A stretch of DNA of 64,000 nucleotides, taken from NCBI RefSeq assembly GCF_037055355.1, contig NZ_CP146350.1:8703001-8767000 (forward strand), written 5' to 3'. The position numbers and the translations under genes were made by a program. Within the stretch, counting starts at the first letter, position 1, and the number at the start of each line of letters is the position of its first letter. This stretch comes from Streptomyces sp. DG1A-41 (GTDB taxonomy: Bacteria; Actinomycetota; Actinomycetes; Streptomycetales; Streptomycetaceae). Of the stretch, positions 28,025 through 37,200 are shown piece after piece. The notes under the pieces are model-generated. The model was not told the origin of the DNA. It worked only from the letters and a program-made list of their open reading frames with translations, and searched no databases.

Positions 28025-28105
28025 ACCGGTACTATGCGGGCGCCTTCGAGTGATGTCAACAGCTTTGTCAGGACGTTCCAACAAACAGGGCGTTCCGGCA
28101 AAACA

Positions 28106-28151
28106 GGGCCGCCCGCACACACCGGCAGTGCGCGGTGTGTGCGGGCGGCCC
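28106..28151 (-). terminator. Strong hairpin terminator after the VOC gene
   Basis: A perfect 19-bp stem (from GGGCCGCCCGCACACACCG to its complement) with an 8-nt loop lies 39 nt beyond the stop of the leftward VOC gene. It would also block read-through toward the lipoprotein promoter. Confidence 0.8.
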
Positions 28152-28189
28152 CGCGGGGCGGAGGTCCCTGACCGTCCGGTCGGTCCCGC

Positions 28190-28600
28190 TCAGCTCTCCG
28201 ATGCGCTGATGTTGACCATCCACGGGACGCCGAAGCGGTCCGTGCACATGCCGAACACGTCGCCCCACATCTGCTTCTCCAGCGGTACCGACACCGAGCC
28301 GCCCTCGGACAGCCTCTCCCAGTAGCCGCTCAGCTCGGCGTCGTCGCCGCTCAGGCTCACCGAGAAGGGCTGGCCCGGCGCGGACTCCATGCCCGGCGGG
28401 TTGTCGGCGCCCATCAGGGTGAAGCCGCTGGGGGTCTCCAGCATCCCGTGCATGATCTTGTCGGCGTTCGGGGCCTCCGCCTGGCCGAAGTCGCCGTAGG
28501 TGTTGAGGGTCAGGGTGCCGCCGAAGACCTCCTGGTAGAACTCCATCGCCTGCCGGGCGTCGCCGTTGAAGGTCAGGTACGGGTTGAGACGCGAGACCAT
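28190..28600 (-). CDS. VOC-family (PhnB-like) protein
   Basis: A 136-residue glyoxalase/bleomycin-resistance fold protein of the PhnB type: 'MVSRLNPYLTFNGDARQAM' start, 'FYQEVFGGTLTLNTYG', and C-terminal 'WGDVFGMCTDRFGVPWMVN'. A consensus AGGAGG lies just upstream of the ATG at 28600. Such proteins bind a metal and small ligand; their function is mostly unknown. Monocistronic with its own strong terminator. Confidence 0.88.
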   Translation of the reverse strand: MVSRLNPYLTFNGDARQAMEFYQEVFGGTLTLNTYGDFGQAEAPNADKIMHGMLETPSGFTLMGADNPPGMESAPGQPFSVSLSGDDAELSGYWERLSEGGSVSVPLEKQMWGDVFGMCTDRFGVPWMVNISASES

Positions 28601-28750
28601 GAGAACCTCCTGAAGGGGCCGAGGGTCAGGTGCGCGCAGCGTAACGCCGGGTACCGAGAACGGCTCGCCGAGCGGCGCGGTGCCAGGGGTGGCGCGGTGT
28701 GCCCCTACGACCGTCGACGCCGTCAACCGCGCTGCGCCCACCGCGACCGC

Positions 28751-28774
28751 CTCCCCCGGCTGGCGCCGGGGGAG
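28751..28774. terminator. GC hairpin in the gap upstream of the VOC gene
   Basis: CTCCCCCGGC and GCCGGGGGAG form a perfect 10-bp stem with a TGGC loop, 91 nt beyond the stop of the leftward 76-aa gene. A terminator role for that gene is likely by position. Confidence 0.5.
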
Positions 28775-28864
28775 CGGGGGCCGTGTCGGAAGCGCATTGA
28801 GACGTGACCCTCGCACGTGAGAGGACCCAGGAAAGGAGACCTCGCGAAAGGGGCCCACGAGGGC

Positions 28865-29095
28865 TCAGGCCTCGTCGGACGATCCGTTGTTCCAGTCGTA
28901 GGGGCCCCCGCCGCGCCACTCGATCAGCTCGGTGTCGTCGACGGCCGTGTCGGTGGTGGGCAGGCCCTCGCGGTGCAGCAGGTCCAGCACGTCGAAGAGG
29001 CTGTAGGCGACGCCCATGCGCTCGCCGTGGATGGTCACCAGCCGTCCGCCGTCCGACGCGGGCGGCTGCACGACCACAGGGGGTTGACCGTCCAT
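28865..29095 (-). CDS. Small hypothetical protein, 76 aa
   Basis: A 76-residue soluble protein starting 'MDGQPPVVVQPPASDGGRLV' and ending 'GGPYDWNNGSSDEA'. The central 'ERMGVAYSLFDVLDLLHREG' is likely helical. ATG 29095 has a G-rich site upstream; the open frame continues further but into sequence with no coding character. Divergent from the secreted hydrolase gene. Unknown function; composition and codon use fit a real Streptomyces gene. Confidence 0.6.
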   Translation of the reverse strand: MDGQPPVVVQPPASDGGRLVTIHGERMGVAYSLFDVLDLLHREGLPTTDTAVDDTELIEWRGGGPYDWNNGSSDEA

Positions 29096-29314
29096 AGCCC
29101 CACCATGCTCCCGAAACCGCCGGTTCGCAGCTCGGCCGGGCCCATCAGGGGGCCTTGAGCGGGACGAGTCGGCCGGGTTCGCCGGTCCGGCCCACCGGTT
29201 CCGAGTCCCAAGGCGCAGGGGCCTCTGTGCGCCGGTGACAAGGCGCGATCCGGAAACTGAGTTCTCATCAGCACCCCCTGAGCGCTCCCCTGCCGCAGCC
29301 ATAGCGTCCATGGC

Positions 29315-31036
29315 ATGGACATGAACCTTTCGAGAAGAGGGAAGTGGCGCGGTGCCGCACTGGCGGTGCTGCTGACCGCCGGGACGCTCACGGCCGCCGC
29401 TCCGGGTGCCCGGGCCGACGGCGCGCGGACCGAGACGCCGGTCGCGTCGACGTCACCGGTGACCGGGGTGACGGAGTCGGTGGTGCGGGTGAGGGTGCCG
29501 CTGCCGAAGGCGGCCGGGCCGCGTCCGGCCGCCTGCGACTGGCTGTCGTACCTGCGCTACCGCTCCGCCGACGGTCCGGCCGCCGCGGCCGACGCGGACC
29601 GGATCCTCGTCGCGCAGCCCGGCATCCTGGAAGGAGCCGGGGCGTTCGACAGCGTGGCCCGCAACACCGTGGCGCGAGCCGCCGAGCGGGGCCTGCACAT
29701 CGAGTTCTGGGCGCTGGACCGGCGCTCCAACTGCCTGGAGGACCGCACCGGCATCGCCTCCGGCGACCAGCACACCGCCGTCGACTACTACTACCGCGGC
29801 AGGCAGGTCGACGGCCGGACCTTCGGCGGCTTCGCCGGCAACGCGGAACTGGGATGGATGGCGAAGCTCGGGATCGAGCAGACCGTACGCGACCAGTACG
29901 ACCTGCTCGCCGCCGAGTTGCCCGGCCAGGCGCAGCGCAAGCGAAAGGTGCTGTGCGGTGGGCACTCGCTGGGCGGTGTGATCACCGGGTACTTCGCCGC
30001 CGCCGACTTCGACGGCGACCGGGCCACCACGGCGGACGCCGGCTACAACCAGTGCGCCGGCTACTTCGCCCTCGACACGACCGTCTCCACCTCGCTGGCC
30101 GACCTCCGCGGCAGCCTGCCGGACGACACCAACCTGCCCGACATCGGCCTCGGTTACGGCGTGATCCAGGCCGGGCTCGACAGCGGGGTGCTGCCCCGCA
30201 CGCTGTCCGCGCCGGTGCTGCTCAACCCCGAGACCATGACCCTGCTCGGGATCGCGGGGATGGGCGCCCTCAAGGACCCGGACGCCGAGGCGGACCTGCC
30301 GCGCTACCTGCCCTCCAACCTCAACATCGAGACCACCCACCGCTTCCTGTTCTCCAAGGACACCGCCGCCTTCCTCACCGGCAAGCCCGCCGTGAAGGAC
30401 TTCCGGCTCACCAACGGCGCGGTGCTCGGGGCGCTGCTGGACGACAACTCCGTGCCGCTGGCGTTCCTCCAGACCAGCGTCGGCTTCTTCGACGGCGGGC
30501 CGGTCGCCGACAAGAGCTTCCCCGTGGCCAACGGCGGTGCGCGGCAGCCCGGGCTGTACGGCACCGCGTACAAGGCCATCCCGGACCGGCCGCAGGGACC
30601 GCTCTACACCTGGCGCAACTACGACCGCGTCGGCGACCCCGACGACCCCGGCTACAAGTCGGCCGACGGCACGCCGTTCACCGGCGCCGGCGAGGAGGTC
30701 ACCGATGTGCGGCAACTGGCCCGCAGCCTGGCCGAGCAGCCGCTGGACTTCACCGAGCAGTACTTCCCGACCAAGCTGGTCACCGACATCGAGATGTCCG
30801 GCTCGCCCCAGGTGAAGAAGCTCGTCGTCCACCCCGGAGGCCTCACCGCCAACCCGGTGCTCACCGTCCTGGCCGGTGAGGGACTCCTGGCCGGCCGGGC
30901 CCCGGCCGAGCTCCACCCCGTGATCGCCGACGGCTACCAGCACCTCGACGTACTGACCGCCGCGCCCACCCAGAACAACGGACGGCCCGAGGTCGTCTCC
31001 ACCAGCCTCGCCGGGTTCGCGCAGTCTCCGCGCTGA
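29315..31036 (+). CDS. Secreted alpha/beta hydrolase
   Basis: A 573-residue exported protein: signal peptide at 1-34 ('ALAVLLTAGTLTAAAPGARA'), then a mature enzyme with the nucleophile elbow 'CGGHSLGGVI' (Ser in GHSLG) near residue 215, and Cys residues compatible with disulfides. Overall resemblance is to large secreted lipase/esterase-type hydrolases; the family was not named. It carries a strong bidirectional terminator at its end and faces the cutinase gene. Likely degrades extracellular esters or lipids. Confidence 0.75.
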   Translation: MDMNLSRRGKWRGAALAVLLTAGTLTAAAPGARADGARTETPVASTSPVTGVTESVVRVRVPLPKAAGPRPAACDWLSYLRYRSADGPAAAADADRILVAQPGILEGAGAFDSVARNTVARAAERGLHIEFWALDRRSNCLEDRTGIASGDQHTAVDYYYRGRQVDGRTFGGFAGNAELGWMAKLGIEQTVRDQYDLLAAELPGQAQRKRKVLCGGHSLGGVITGYFAAADFDGDRATTADAGYNQCAGYFALDTTVSTSLADLRGSLPDDTNLPDIGLGYGVIQAGLDSGVLPRTLSAPVLLNPETMTLLGIAGMGALKDPDAEADLPRYLPSNLNIETTHRFLFSKDTAAFLTGKPAVKDFRLTNGAVLGALLDDNSVPLAFLQTSVGFFDGGPVADKSFPVANGGARQPGLYGTAYKAIPDRPQGPLYTWRNYDRVGDPDDPGYKSADGTPFTGAGEEVTDVRQLARSLAEQPLDFTEQYFPTKLVTDIEMSGSPQVKKLVVHPGGLTANPVLTVLAGEGLLAGRAPAELHPVIADGYQHLDVLTAAPTQNNGRPEVVSTSLAGFAQSPR

Positions 31037-31054
31037 CCTTCCGAGTACGCGCAA

Positions 31055-31085
31055 GGGGCCCGGGAGGAGATCCTCCCGGGCCCTT
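31055..31085. terminator. Bidirectional terminator between convergent hydrolase genes
   Basis: A 13-bp perfect stem (GGGCCCGGGAGGA and complement) flanked by AA on the left and TT on the right lies between the stops at 31036 (plus) and 31103 (minus). The symmetric position and sequence suit termination from both sides. Confidence 0.8.
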
Positions 31086-31102
31086 CGGTGTGCTGCCGGG
31101 GC

Positions 31103-31744
31103 TCAGAGCCTGCCCGCGGCGAACGTCGCCGCTTCGTCCGCGTTGTCGCGGTAGCTCAGGTGTGCCCCGGTGTCGCCGCCGCCGCTCTCGCAGACGGGGT
31201 CACCCTTGGCGCAGATGTCCAGGGTGCGGCTCTGGTACGTGCCGGTGACGCTCTTGCCGATGGCCCGGATCGGGTTGCCGAACAGCAGTACCGCGGCGAC
31301 CTTAGGCTCGACCGACGCGGGCAGGGTGGCCACGATGGGGCTGCCGACCACCGCGCCCGCGCTGCTGATGCCGATCGAGTTGTCGACGACGTTCGCGCCC
31401 TGCGAATAGCCGACGAGAACGAACCGCTGATTCGGGCAGGCGGCGGCCTGGCTCTGCACGTGGTTCACCAGGTCCCTGTTGCCCTGCGCTGCAGACGTCA
31501 GGGAAAGGTTGGCGGGGTAGTCCACGGCGTAGCTGGACAGGCTTTTGCCCGTCACCTTCTTCTTCAGTGCGGAATACACGGGGTCACCGACGATGAAACC
31601 GAGCGTGCCCGGCTCGAAGGTGCCGCGCGCCGCGACGACTTCGACGTCCGAGCAGGCCGCGGCCGCAGCCGGGGGAGCCGAGAGGGTGGCAAGTCCGGCC
31701 CCGCCGGCCAGCGAGAGCGCGGCGAGACATAAACGGATACGCAT
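31103..31744 (-). CDS. Secreted cutinase-family esterase
   Basis: A 213-residue secreted serine esterase: signal peptide ending near 'PPAAAA', N-terminal 'CSDVEVVAARGTFEPG', nucleophile 'VLVGYSQGANV' (GYSQG), catalytic Asp in 'GDPVCESGG' and His in 'GAHLSYRDN'. All triad residues and the conserved Cys are present. Cutinases hydrolyse plant cutin or lipid esters. In mycobacteria a cutinase-like lipase (Rv3802c) sits beside the Pks13/FadD32 mycolate locus; here the analogous PKS operon begins 2.5 kb away, past a PucR regulator, so a similar connection is possible but unproven. Confidence 0.9.
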   Translation of the reverse strand: MRIRLCLAALSLAGGAGLATLSAPPAAAAACSDVEVVAARGTFEPGTLGFIVGDPVYSALKKKVTGKSLSSYAVDYPANLSLTSAAQGNRDLVNHVQSQAAACPNQRFVLVGYSQGANVVDNSIGISSAGAVVGSPIVATLPASVEPKVAAVLLFGNPIRAIGKSVTGTYQSRTLDICAKGDPVCESGGGDTGAHLSYRDNADEAATFAAGRL

Positions 31745-31883
31745 GGGGGAATCCTCCGAAGGTGAGGCGCATCGAGCGCCTGCGAAAAAGGACGGCCCGA
31801 ACGTATTCGCTTTCCTTGGCCAGGTGTTATGGACTGGATTATGGAATCGCCGCGGTTTTTTGTCGTCGATTGAGTACCGGCAT
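31745..31883 (-). promoter_or_regulatory. AT-rich promoter region of the cutinase gene
   Basis: This gap is noticeably richer in A/T than its surroundings (for example 'cggttttttgtcgtcg' near 31855) and lies between the cutinase start and the stop of the PucR-type gene. A promoter for the cutinase is expected; no specific boxes are assigned. Confidence 0.35.
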
Positions 31884-33101
31884 TCAGTTCTGTGGTGTGC
31901 GCAGTGACTCCGCGCGCAGCGCGAGAATCAGGTCGAGGCGGGTTTCCGGATCGTGCAGGGCATCACCGAACAGCTTCTCCAGCTGGCGCAGGCGGTAGCG
32001 GACCGTCTGCGGGTGGATGTGCAGCCGTACGGCGACGTCGGGCACGTTGCTGCCGCTGAGCAGCCACGCCAGCAGCGTCTCGGCGAGCCGGTCACGCTGC
32101 CCGGCCGAGACCGTGTCGAGCGGCGCGAGGACCCGCTCCCGGAGCCGTTCGAGCAGCGGCTCGTCGCCGTACAGCAGCAGGGTCGACAGATGGTCGGCGC
32201 ACCGCACCACGCCCTGGCGGGGGAGGATCCCGCGTCCCATCAGCCCGAGCGCCCGAGTGGCGAGGCGCAGAGACTGCGCGGCGTCGGTGACCGCGACCGT
32301 CGGGCCGACCGCGGCGGGCCGGCCGCGCAGCGCGAGTGTGAACGCCCGGCCGAAGCGGCCGGAGCCGTCCGGGTCGGGCACCAGCATGCGCGGCGGCCGG
32401 GACTCCATGTCCACCAGCGCGCCCGCCGCGGCCAGCGGCCGGTCCTCCTCCTGCCGGTCCGGCGCCGCCGCGAGCGCCACCACGGCGACCGTCCTGGGCA
32501 CCGCCCAGCGCGCGCTGTGCGCCAGATCCTGCACGGCCTCCAGCGCCACCGGCCCGTCCTCCAGCAGCAGGTCGAGCAGCCGCTTGCGGCGCCGCTCCAG
32601 CTCGTCCGAACTGCGCAGCTGGGCCTCCGCATAGCCGGCCGCGGCCGCCTGGGCGACCTCGTGCACGGTCCGGAACGCCAGCTCGCCGAGCGCCGCGACG
32701 ACCGTGGAGTCCAGGCCGAGTTCCTCCGCCGTACGACCCATCAGCCGCCAGGCGTGCAGCCCCCCGACCCGCAGAGCGGACTGCAACGCGTCCAGGCTGC
32801 GGCCCTCCAGGGCCTCACCGCGCCCGAGTTCGTAGTACGTCGTCGCGATCGCGCCCCCGTCGTCCTTGGGGTCGGCGATGTGGTCGACGAACAGGGTCAG
32901 CGCCTGCACCACCCCGGCCCGCAGGTTCCTGCCGTACGCCCCGTCGGCGGGCCGCGCGTACTCGGGAACCTCACGGCGGACCTCCTCCTCCACCTGGTCG
33001 GCGACAGCCGCGAGCTGGGCGCGCAGCAGCTGCGCCAGATCGGGCGGCACCGGTGGCGTATCAGGGCGGTTCGGCAAGCCGTGCGGGGTGGGCACAGCCA
33101 T
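31884..33101 (-). CDS. PucR-family transcriptional regulator
   Basis: A 405-residue regulator with a central GGDEF-like PucR region and a C-terminal helix-turn-helix 'SNVPDVAVRLHIHPQTVRYR' close to residues 360-380, the PucR C-terminal HTH signature. ATG 33101 has AGGAG upstream; the open frame extends several kb further but only as a shadow of other genes. It lies between the esterase/PKS operon and the cutinase, on the same strand, so it may control either; effector unknown. Confidence 0.9.
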   Translation of the reverse strand: MAVPTPHGLPNRPDTPPVPPDLAQLLRAQLAAVADQVEEEVRREVPEYARPADGAYGRNLRAGVVQALTLFVDHIADPKDDGGAIATTYYELGRGEALEGRSLDALQSALRVGGLHAWRLMGRTAEELGLDSTVVAALGELAFRTVHEVAQAAAAGYAEAQLRSSDELERRRKRLLDLLLEDGPVALEAVQDLAHSARWAVPRTVAVVALAAAPDRQEEDRPLAAAGALVDMESRPPRMLVPDPDGSGRFGRAFTLALRGRPAAVGPTVAVTDAAQSLRLATRALGLMGRGILPRQGVVRCADHLSTLLLYGDEPLLERLRERVLAPLDTVSAGQRDRLAETLLAWLLSGSNVPDVAVRLHIHPQTVRYRLRQLEKLFGDALHDPETRLDLILALRAESLRTPQN

Positions 33102-33223
33102 CACGGGCACTCCTTTCGGCCGGAAGCGGCTCACCCGCGGGCTGTTGCCGCTGGGACGAGCGGGAAGTCCTGTGTTGGACGGACGACCCCTGCGCTCCGT
33201 TCCGTGCCCCGACGGCACCCCCG

Positions 33224-34180
33224 TCACTCCGGCACGCCCAGGGCCTGGGCGAGCATCGGCCACGAAGCGGTGAACTCCCGCTTCCAGTAAGGCCAGTCGT
33301 GTCCTCCTCCCGAGTAGAGGTGCGTGGTCGCCGGGATACCCAGGAGGGACAGCGTGCGCGCGAAGCCCTGGGCCGAGGGCCACAGGGCGCTCTCCAGCAC
33401 GCCGGGCAGCGGATCGCCGCTGCCGCCGCCCACTCCGCTGCCCTGCGAGACGTACAGGGCGGTGCCGCGCAGTCCCGTGGCGCGGGCCCGCGGATTGAAG
33501 TCCCGCCAGGTCAGCAGGTTCAGCAGCGGGTGCCCCCACAGGGACGCGGCCGGCAGGTTCTCGCGGGCCACGATGGCGTCCATGATGGCGGGAACGCCGG
33601 GCGCGGTGGTGTCGAGGACACCGCTGTAGGAGGCCGCGGCCTTGAACGCCCCGGGGTGGCGGGCCGCGTGGGCCATCGCGCCGTAGCCGCCGGTGGAGAC
33701 CCCGGCGACCGCGCGTACGCCGGAGGCCCGGTAGTCCCGGGCGAGCAGCGCCGGCACCTCCTTCACCTGGAACGTCTCGTAGTCGGGGCCATCGCGCCAG
33801 ACGCTGGGTATGCCGGTGGGGCCCGCGTCCGGCATCGCGACGATCAGGTCGCGGCCCTCGGTGAAGGCCTCGATGTCGGCCTCCCGGGTCCAGGACGTGT
33901 AGTCGTCGTGGGCGCCGTGCAGCAGATACAGCACGGGGTACGTCCGCTCCGGCCGCGCCTCGAAGTCCGACGGCAGGATCAGCCGGACCGGCGCGCTGCG
34001 GCCGAGCGCGGCGGAGGGCAAGGACACGTCCAGCGTGCGCGGCCCGAGCCGGGTGGCGGCCCCGGCACGGGCCGTACCGCTCGCGGCCCCGAACAGGACG
34101 GCGAGACCGGCGGCGGCCGTCGCTCTGGCGACAGTGCGCCGGGACACTCCGGCAGCGGGCTTCGGCGGCAGGTCGGACAT
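33224..34180 (-). CDS. Tat-exported alpha/beta esterase (esterase D / antigen 85 superfamily)
   Basis: A 318-residue exported hydrolase. A twin-arginine signal ('SRRTVARATAAAGLAVLFG') precedes an esterase D/Ag85-type fold: 'TYPVLYLLHGAHDDYTSW', nucleophile 'AGVSTGGYGAMAHAARHP', His in 'YSGGGHDWPYW'. ATG 34180 has AGGAG upstream and lies 21 nt after the PKS stop, so it is likely the last gene of the operon. In mycobacteria antigen 85 enzymes transfer mycolates outside the membrane; here an export-side acyl transfer or hydrolysis of the PKS product is an inference. Confidence 0.85.
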   Translation of the reverse strand: MSDLPPKPAAGVSRRTVARATAAAGLAVLFGAASGTARAGAATRLGPRTLDVSLPSAALGRSAPVRLILPSDFEARPERTYPVLYLLHGAHDDYTSWTREADIEAFTEGRDLIVAMPDAGPTGIPSVWRDGPDYETFQVKEVPALLARDYRASGVRAVAGVSTGGYGAMAHAARHPGAFKAAASYSGVLDTTAPGVPAIMDAIVARENLPAASLWGHPLLNLLTWRDFNPRARATGLRGTALYVSQGSGVGGGSGDPLPGVLESALWPSAQGFARTLSLLGIPATTHLYSGGGHDWPYWKREFTASWPMLAQALGVPE

Positions 34181-34201
34181 GGCGGCTCCTAGGGTTTTGG
34201 T

Positions 34202-37200
34202 TCAGGGGGCCCGCTCGGCGAGCACCCGGCTCAGGTGGGCGGCGATCGCGTCGACGTGCGGCGGATCGAGCAGCGACAGATGGTGACCGGGCACCGGCAC
34301 GACCTCCAGGCGCGGGCACACCTCGTCCCAGCCCAGCGCCTCGTCGTCCCGTTCGTACGCCGGGTCGTGCACGGTGTGGGGCGCGGGGTCGGTGGCCCGG
34401 TAGAGGACGACCGGCTCGTCGTAGCGGCCGGGCCGGTGCGCCTCCCCGATGCCCATGTCCAGGTAGGAGTCGCGCTGGTGCTCCAGCGCGGCGGGCGGCA
34501 CGTCGGCCGCCTGGCGCAGCGCCCGCAGCACGGTGTCGATGCGGTCCCGGTCGTCGTCCATGGCCACGAGCTCGTCGTACGGCAACTCCAGCCGGGCGCC
34601 GTAGGCGTCGGCGACATGGACGGCGAAGCCCTCGAAATGCGCCCGGATCCGGTCGGCGCGCGTCACGCCGGGCCGGGGAAGGGGGCGTACGGAGTCGATG
34701 AGCACGACCAGCGGCACGTCCCGTCCGGCGGCGGTCAGCTGCCGCGCGGTCTCCTGGGCGACGAAGCCGCCGAAGGACCAACCGCCCAGCAGGCAGGGCC
34801 CGTGGGGATGGGCGGCGGCGATCGCCTCGGCGTAGCGGCGCGCCTTCTGCGCCACGGTCCGGGCCTCCTCGATCCGCTCCAGCCCGTACACCGGCCGGTC
34901 CTGCCCGAGCCGCTCGGTGAGCGCCCGGTAGACGGTGGCCGGGCCGCCGGCCGCGTGGACGAGGAACAGCGGCGGCCGGGAACCGGTGGCGCGCAGCGGG
35001 CGCAGCGGGGTGTCCTCGCGGGGGAGGGCGTGCTGGATCCGGGCGGCGGCGTCCTCGACGGTGGCGGCGGCGAACAGGTCCCGCAGGGGGAGTTCGATGC
35101 CGAACTCGCGCTCCACGGCCGTGCGGACACGGACGGCCATCAGCGAGTCCAGGCCCAGGTCGGCCAGGGCGGTGTCCGGCGTGACACGGGTGGCCGGGTG
35201 TCCGGTGACGGCGGCGACGTGGTGGGTCAGCCGGGCCAGGACCGACGAGGGCTCCGCCACGTCCGCGGGCGGTTCCGCCGGCTCCGGCACCGGCTCGGTG
35301 CGGGCCCGGCCGTCCGTCCACCAGTGCCGTACGTGCCGCCACCGGGGCACCGGCAGGTCGACGACCCGGCCGGGCGGCACGGGCAGCCGCTGGCCCGCCA
35401 CGTACAGGGCGCCCAACTGTCCGGCGAACGCCTCCGCCCCGTCGGCGTCCCGGCGCAGGGTGGCCAGGGCGAGGGCACCGGGCACGGTGTCGGCGACGGC
35501 CCCCGTCAGCACCGGGTGGGGCGAGATCTCGACGAACGCCGTGTGGCCGTCGGCCGCGGCCGACGCGAGCGCCCGGTCCAGGCGGACGGGCCGCCTGAGG
35601 TTGGCCGCCCAGTGGGCCGCGTCGAACACGCAGCCACCGCGCGGATCGTCGAGGACGGTCGAGTACACCGGGACACGCGGCCGCCTGCCCCGGATGCCGG
35701 ACAGCGCGGCGGCGAGCTCCGGCAGCAGCGGGTCCACCTGGGGCGAGTGCCCGGCGCCGACGACCCGCATGACCCGGGCCGCCCGGCCCTGCCTCTCCAG
35801 CCGGCGCACCAGCCCGGCCACCGCGGTCTCCTCGCCCGTGACGACCTTCTGCCGGGGCGAGGAGTGCACGGCGACGTGCACACCCGGGAAGTCCCGCTCC
35901 AGGGTCTCCAGTTCGGCGTCGTCCAGGTCCACCACGGCCATCGCGCCCCCGCTCAGCCCGCTCAGCAGCCGGGCCCGCACGGCGATGACACGCGCCCCGT
36001 CCGCCACGTCCAGCGCGCCCGCGTACACCGCCGCCGCGACCTCGCCCATGGAGTGGCCGATCACGGCCGCGGGTTCGACCCCGTACGAACGCCACAGCTC
36101 GGCGAGTGCCAGCTGAAGCCCGAACAGCACGGGCTGGGCGACGTCCAGGCGGTCGAGGCCGGCCCCGGAGGACAGGTGGTCGTACAGGGACAGGCCGCAC
36201 TCCGGGGCGAGTTGCGGGTCGAGTTTCTGCACGGCGGCGGCGAACGCGGGTTCCTCGGCCAGCAGCCGGCGGCCCATGCCCGGCCACTGGCTGCCGTAGC
36301 CGGAGAAGACCCACACCGTGCCGTGCCCCACCCGGTCACGGTCACCGGTCACCACCCGCGCGTCCGGCCGCCCCGCCGCCAACGCGCGCAGCGCATCGAA
36401 GAGTTGGGCGCGGTCCCGGGCGACCACGGCGGCGCGTACGGGACCGCGGCCGGTGCGCCCGGCCAGGGTCCGGGCCACGTCGGCGGGGTGTGCGGTGTTC
36501 TCGCGCAGCCAGTCGGCGAGCCTGCCCGCCGTGTCGCGGACGCGCCCGGCGTCGAGGTCGGACAGCACATACAGACGGGCGGCGGGCTCCTCGGCCTGCC
36601 GTACGGGGACCAGGCCGGGCGGTCCCTCCGCAAGCACCACATGGGCGTTGGTGCCGCCGAAGCCGAACCCGGAGACGCCCGCGAGGGCGGTGCCGCCGTA
36701 GCGGGGCCAGGGCTCCGGCTCGGTCACCACCCTGAGCCGCTCATCGGTGAGGGACGTGCCGTCCGCGCAGTGCAGGGACGGCGGAATGCTGTCGTGGTGC
36801 AGGGCCAGCACGGTCTTCACCAGGCCCGCGATGCCCGCGGCCGACTCCAGATGACCCAGGTTGCCCTTGACCGAACCCAGCAGCAGCGGCTGGTCCGGGT
36901 CGCGGCCCGCGCCGAGCACCGCGCCGAGCGCGCCCGCCTCGATCGGGTCGCCCAGCGGGGTGCCGGTGCCGTGCGCCTCCACGTAGTCGACCTGCGCCGC
37001 GGCGAGCCCCGCCCGCGCGTACGCGCTCTCCAGCAGCGCCCGCTGAGCGGCCGGGTTGGGCGCCATCAGGCCGTTGGAGCGGCCGTCGGAGTTGACGGCG
37101 GTGGCCCGGATGACGGCCAGCACACGGTCGCCGTCCCGCTCGGCGTCGGACAGCCGCTTCAGGATCACGGCCGCGCAGCCCTCGCCGCGCCCGATGCCGT

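Noticed and set aside
31884..36314. Very long leftward frame that would fuse the PucR regulator to ~1070 upstream residues
   Set aside because: The extension covers the esterase and the end of the PKS in another frame and has no domain character; a ribosome site precedes ATG 33101.
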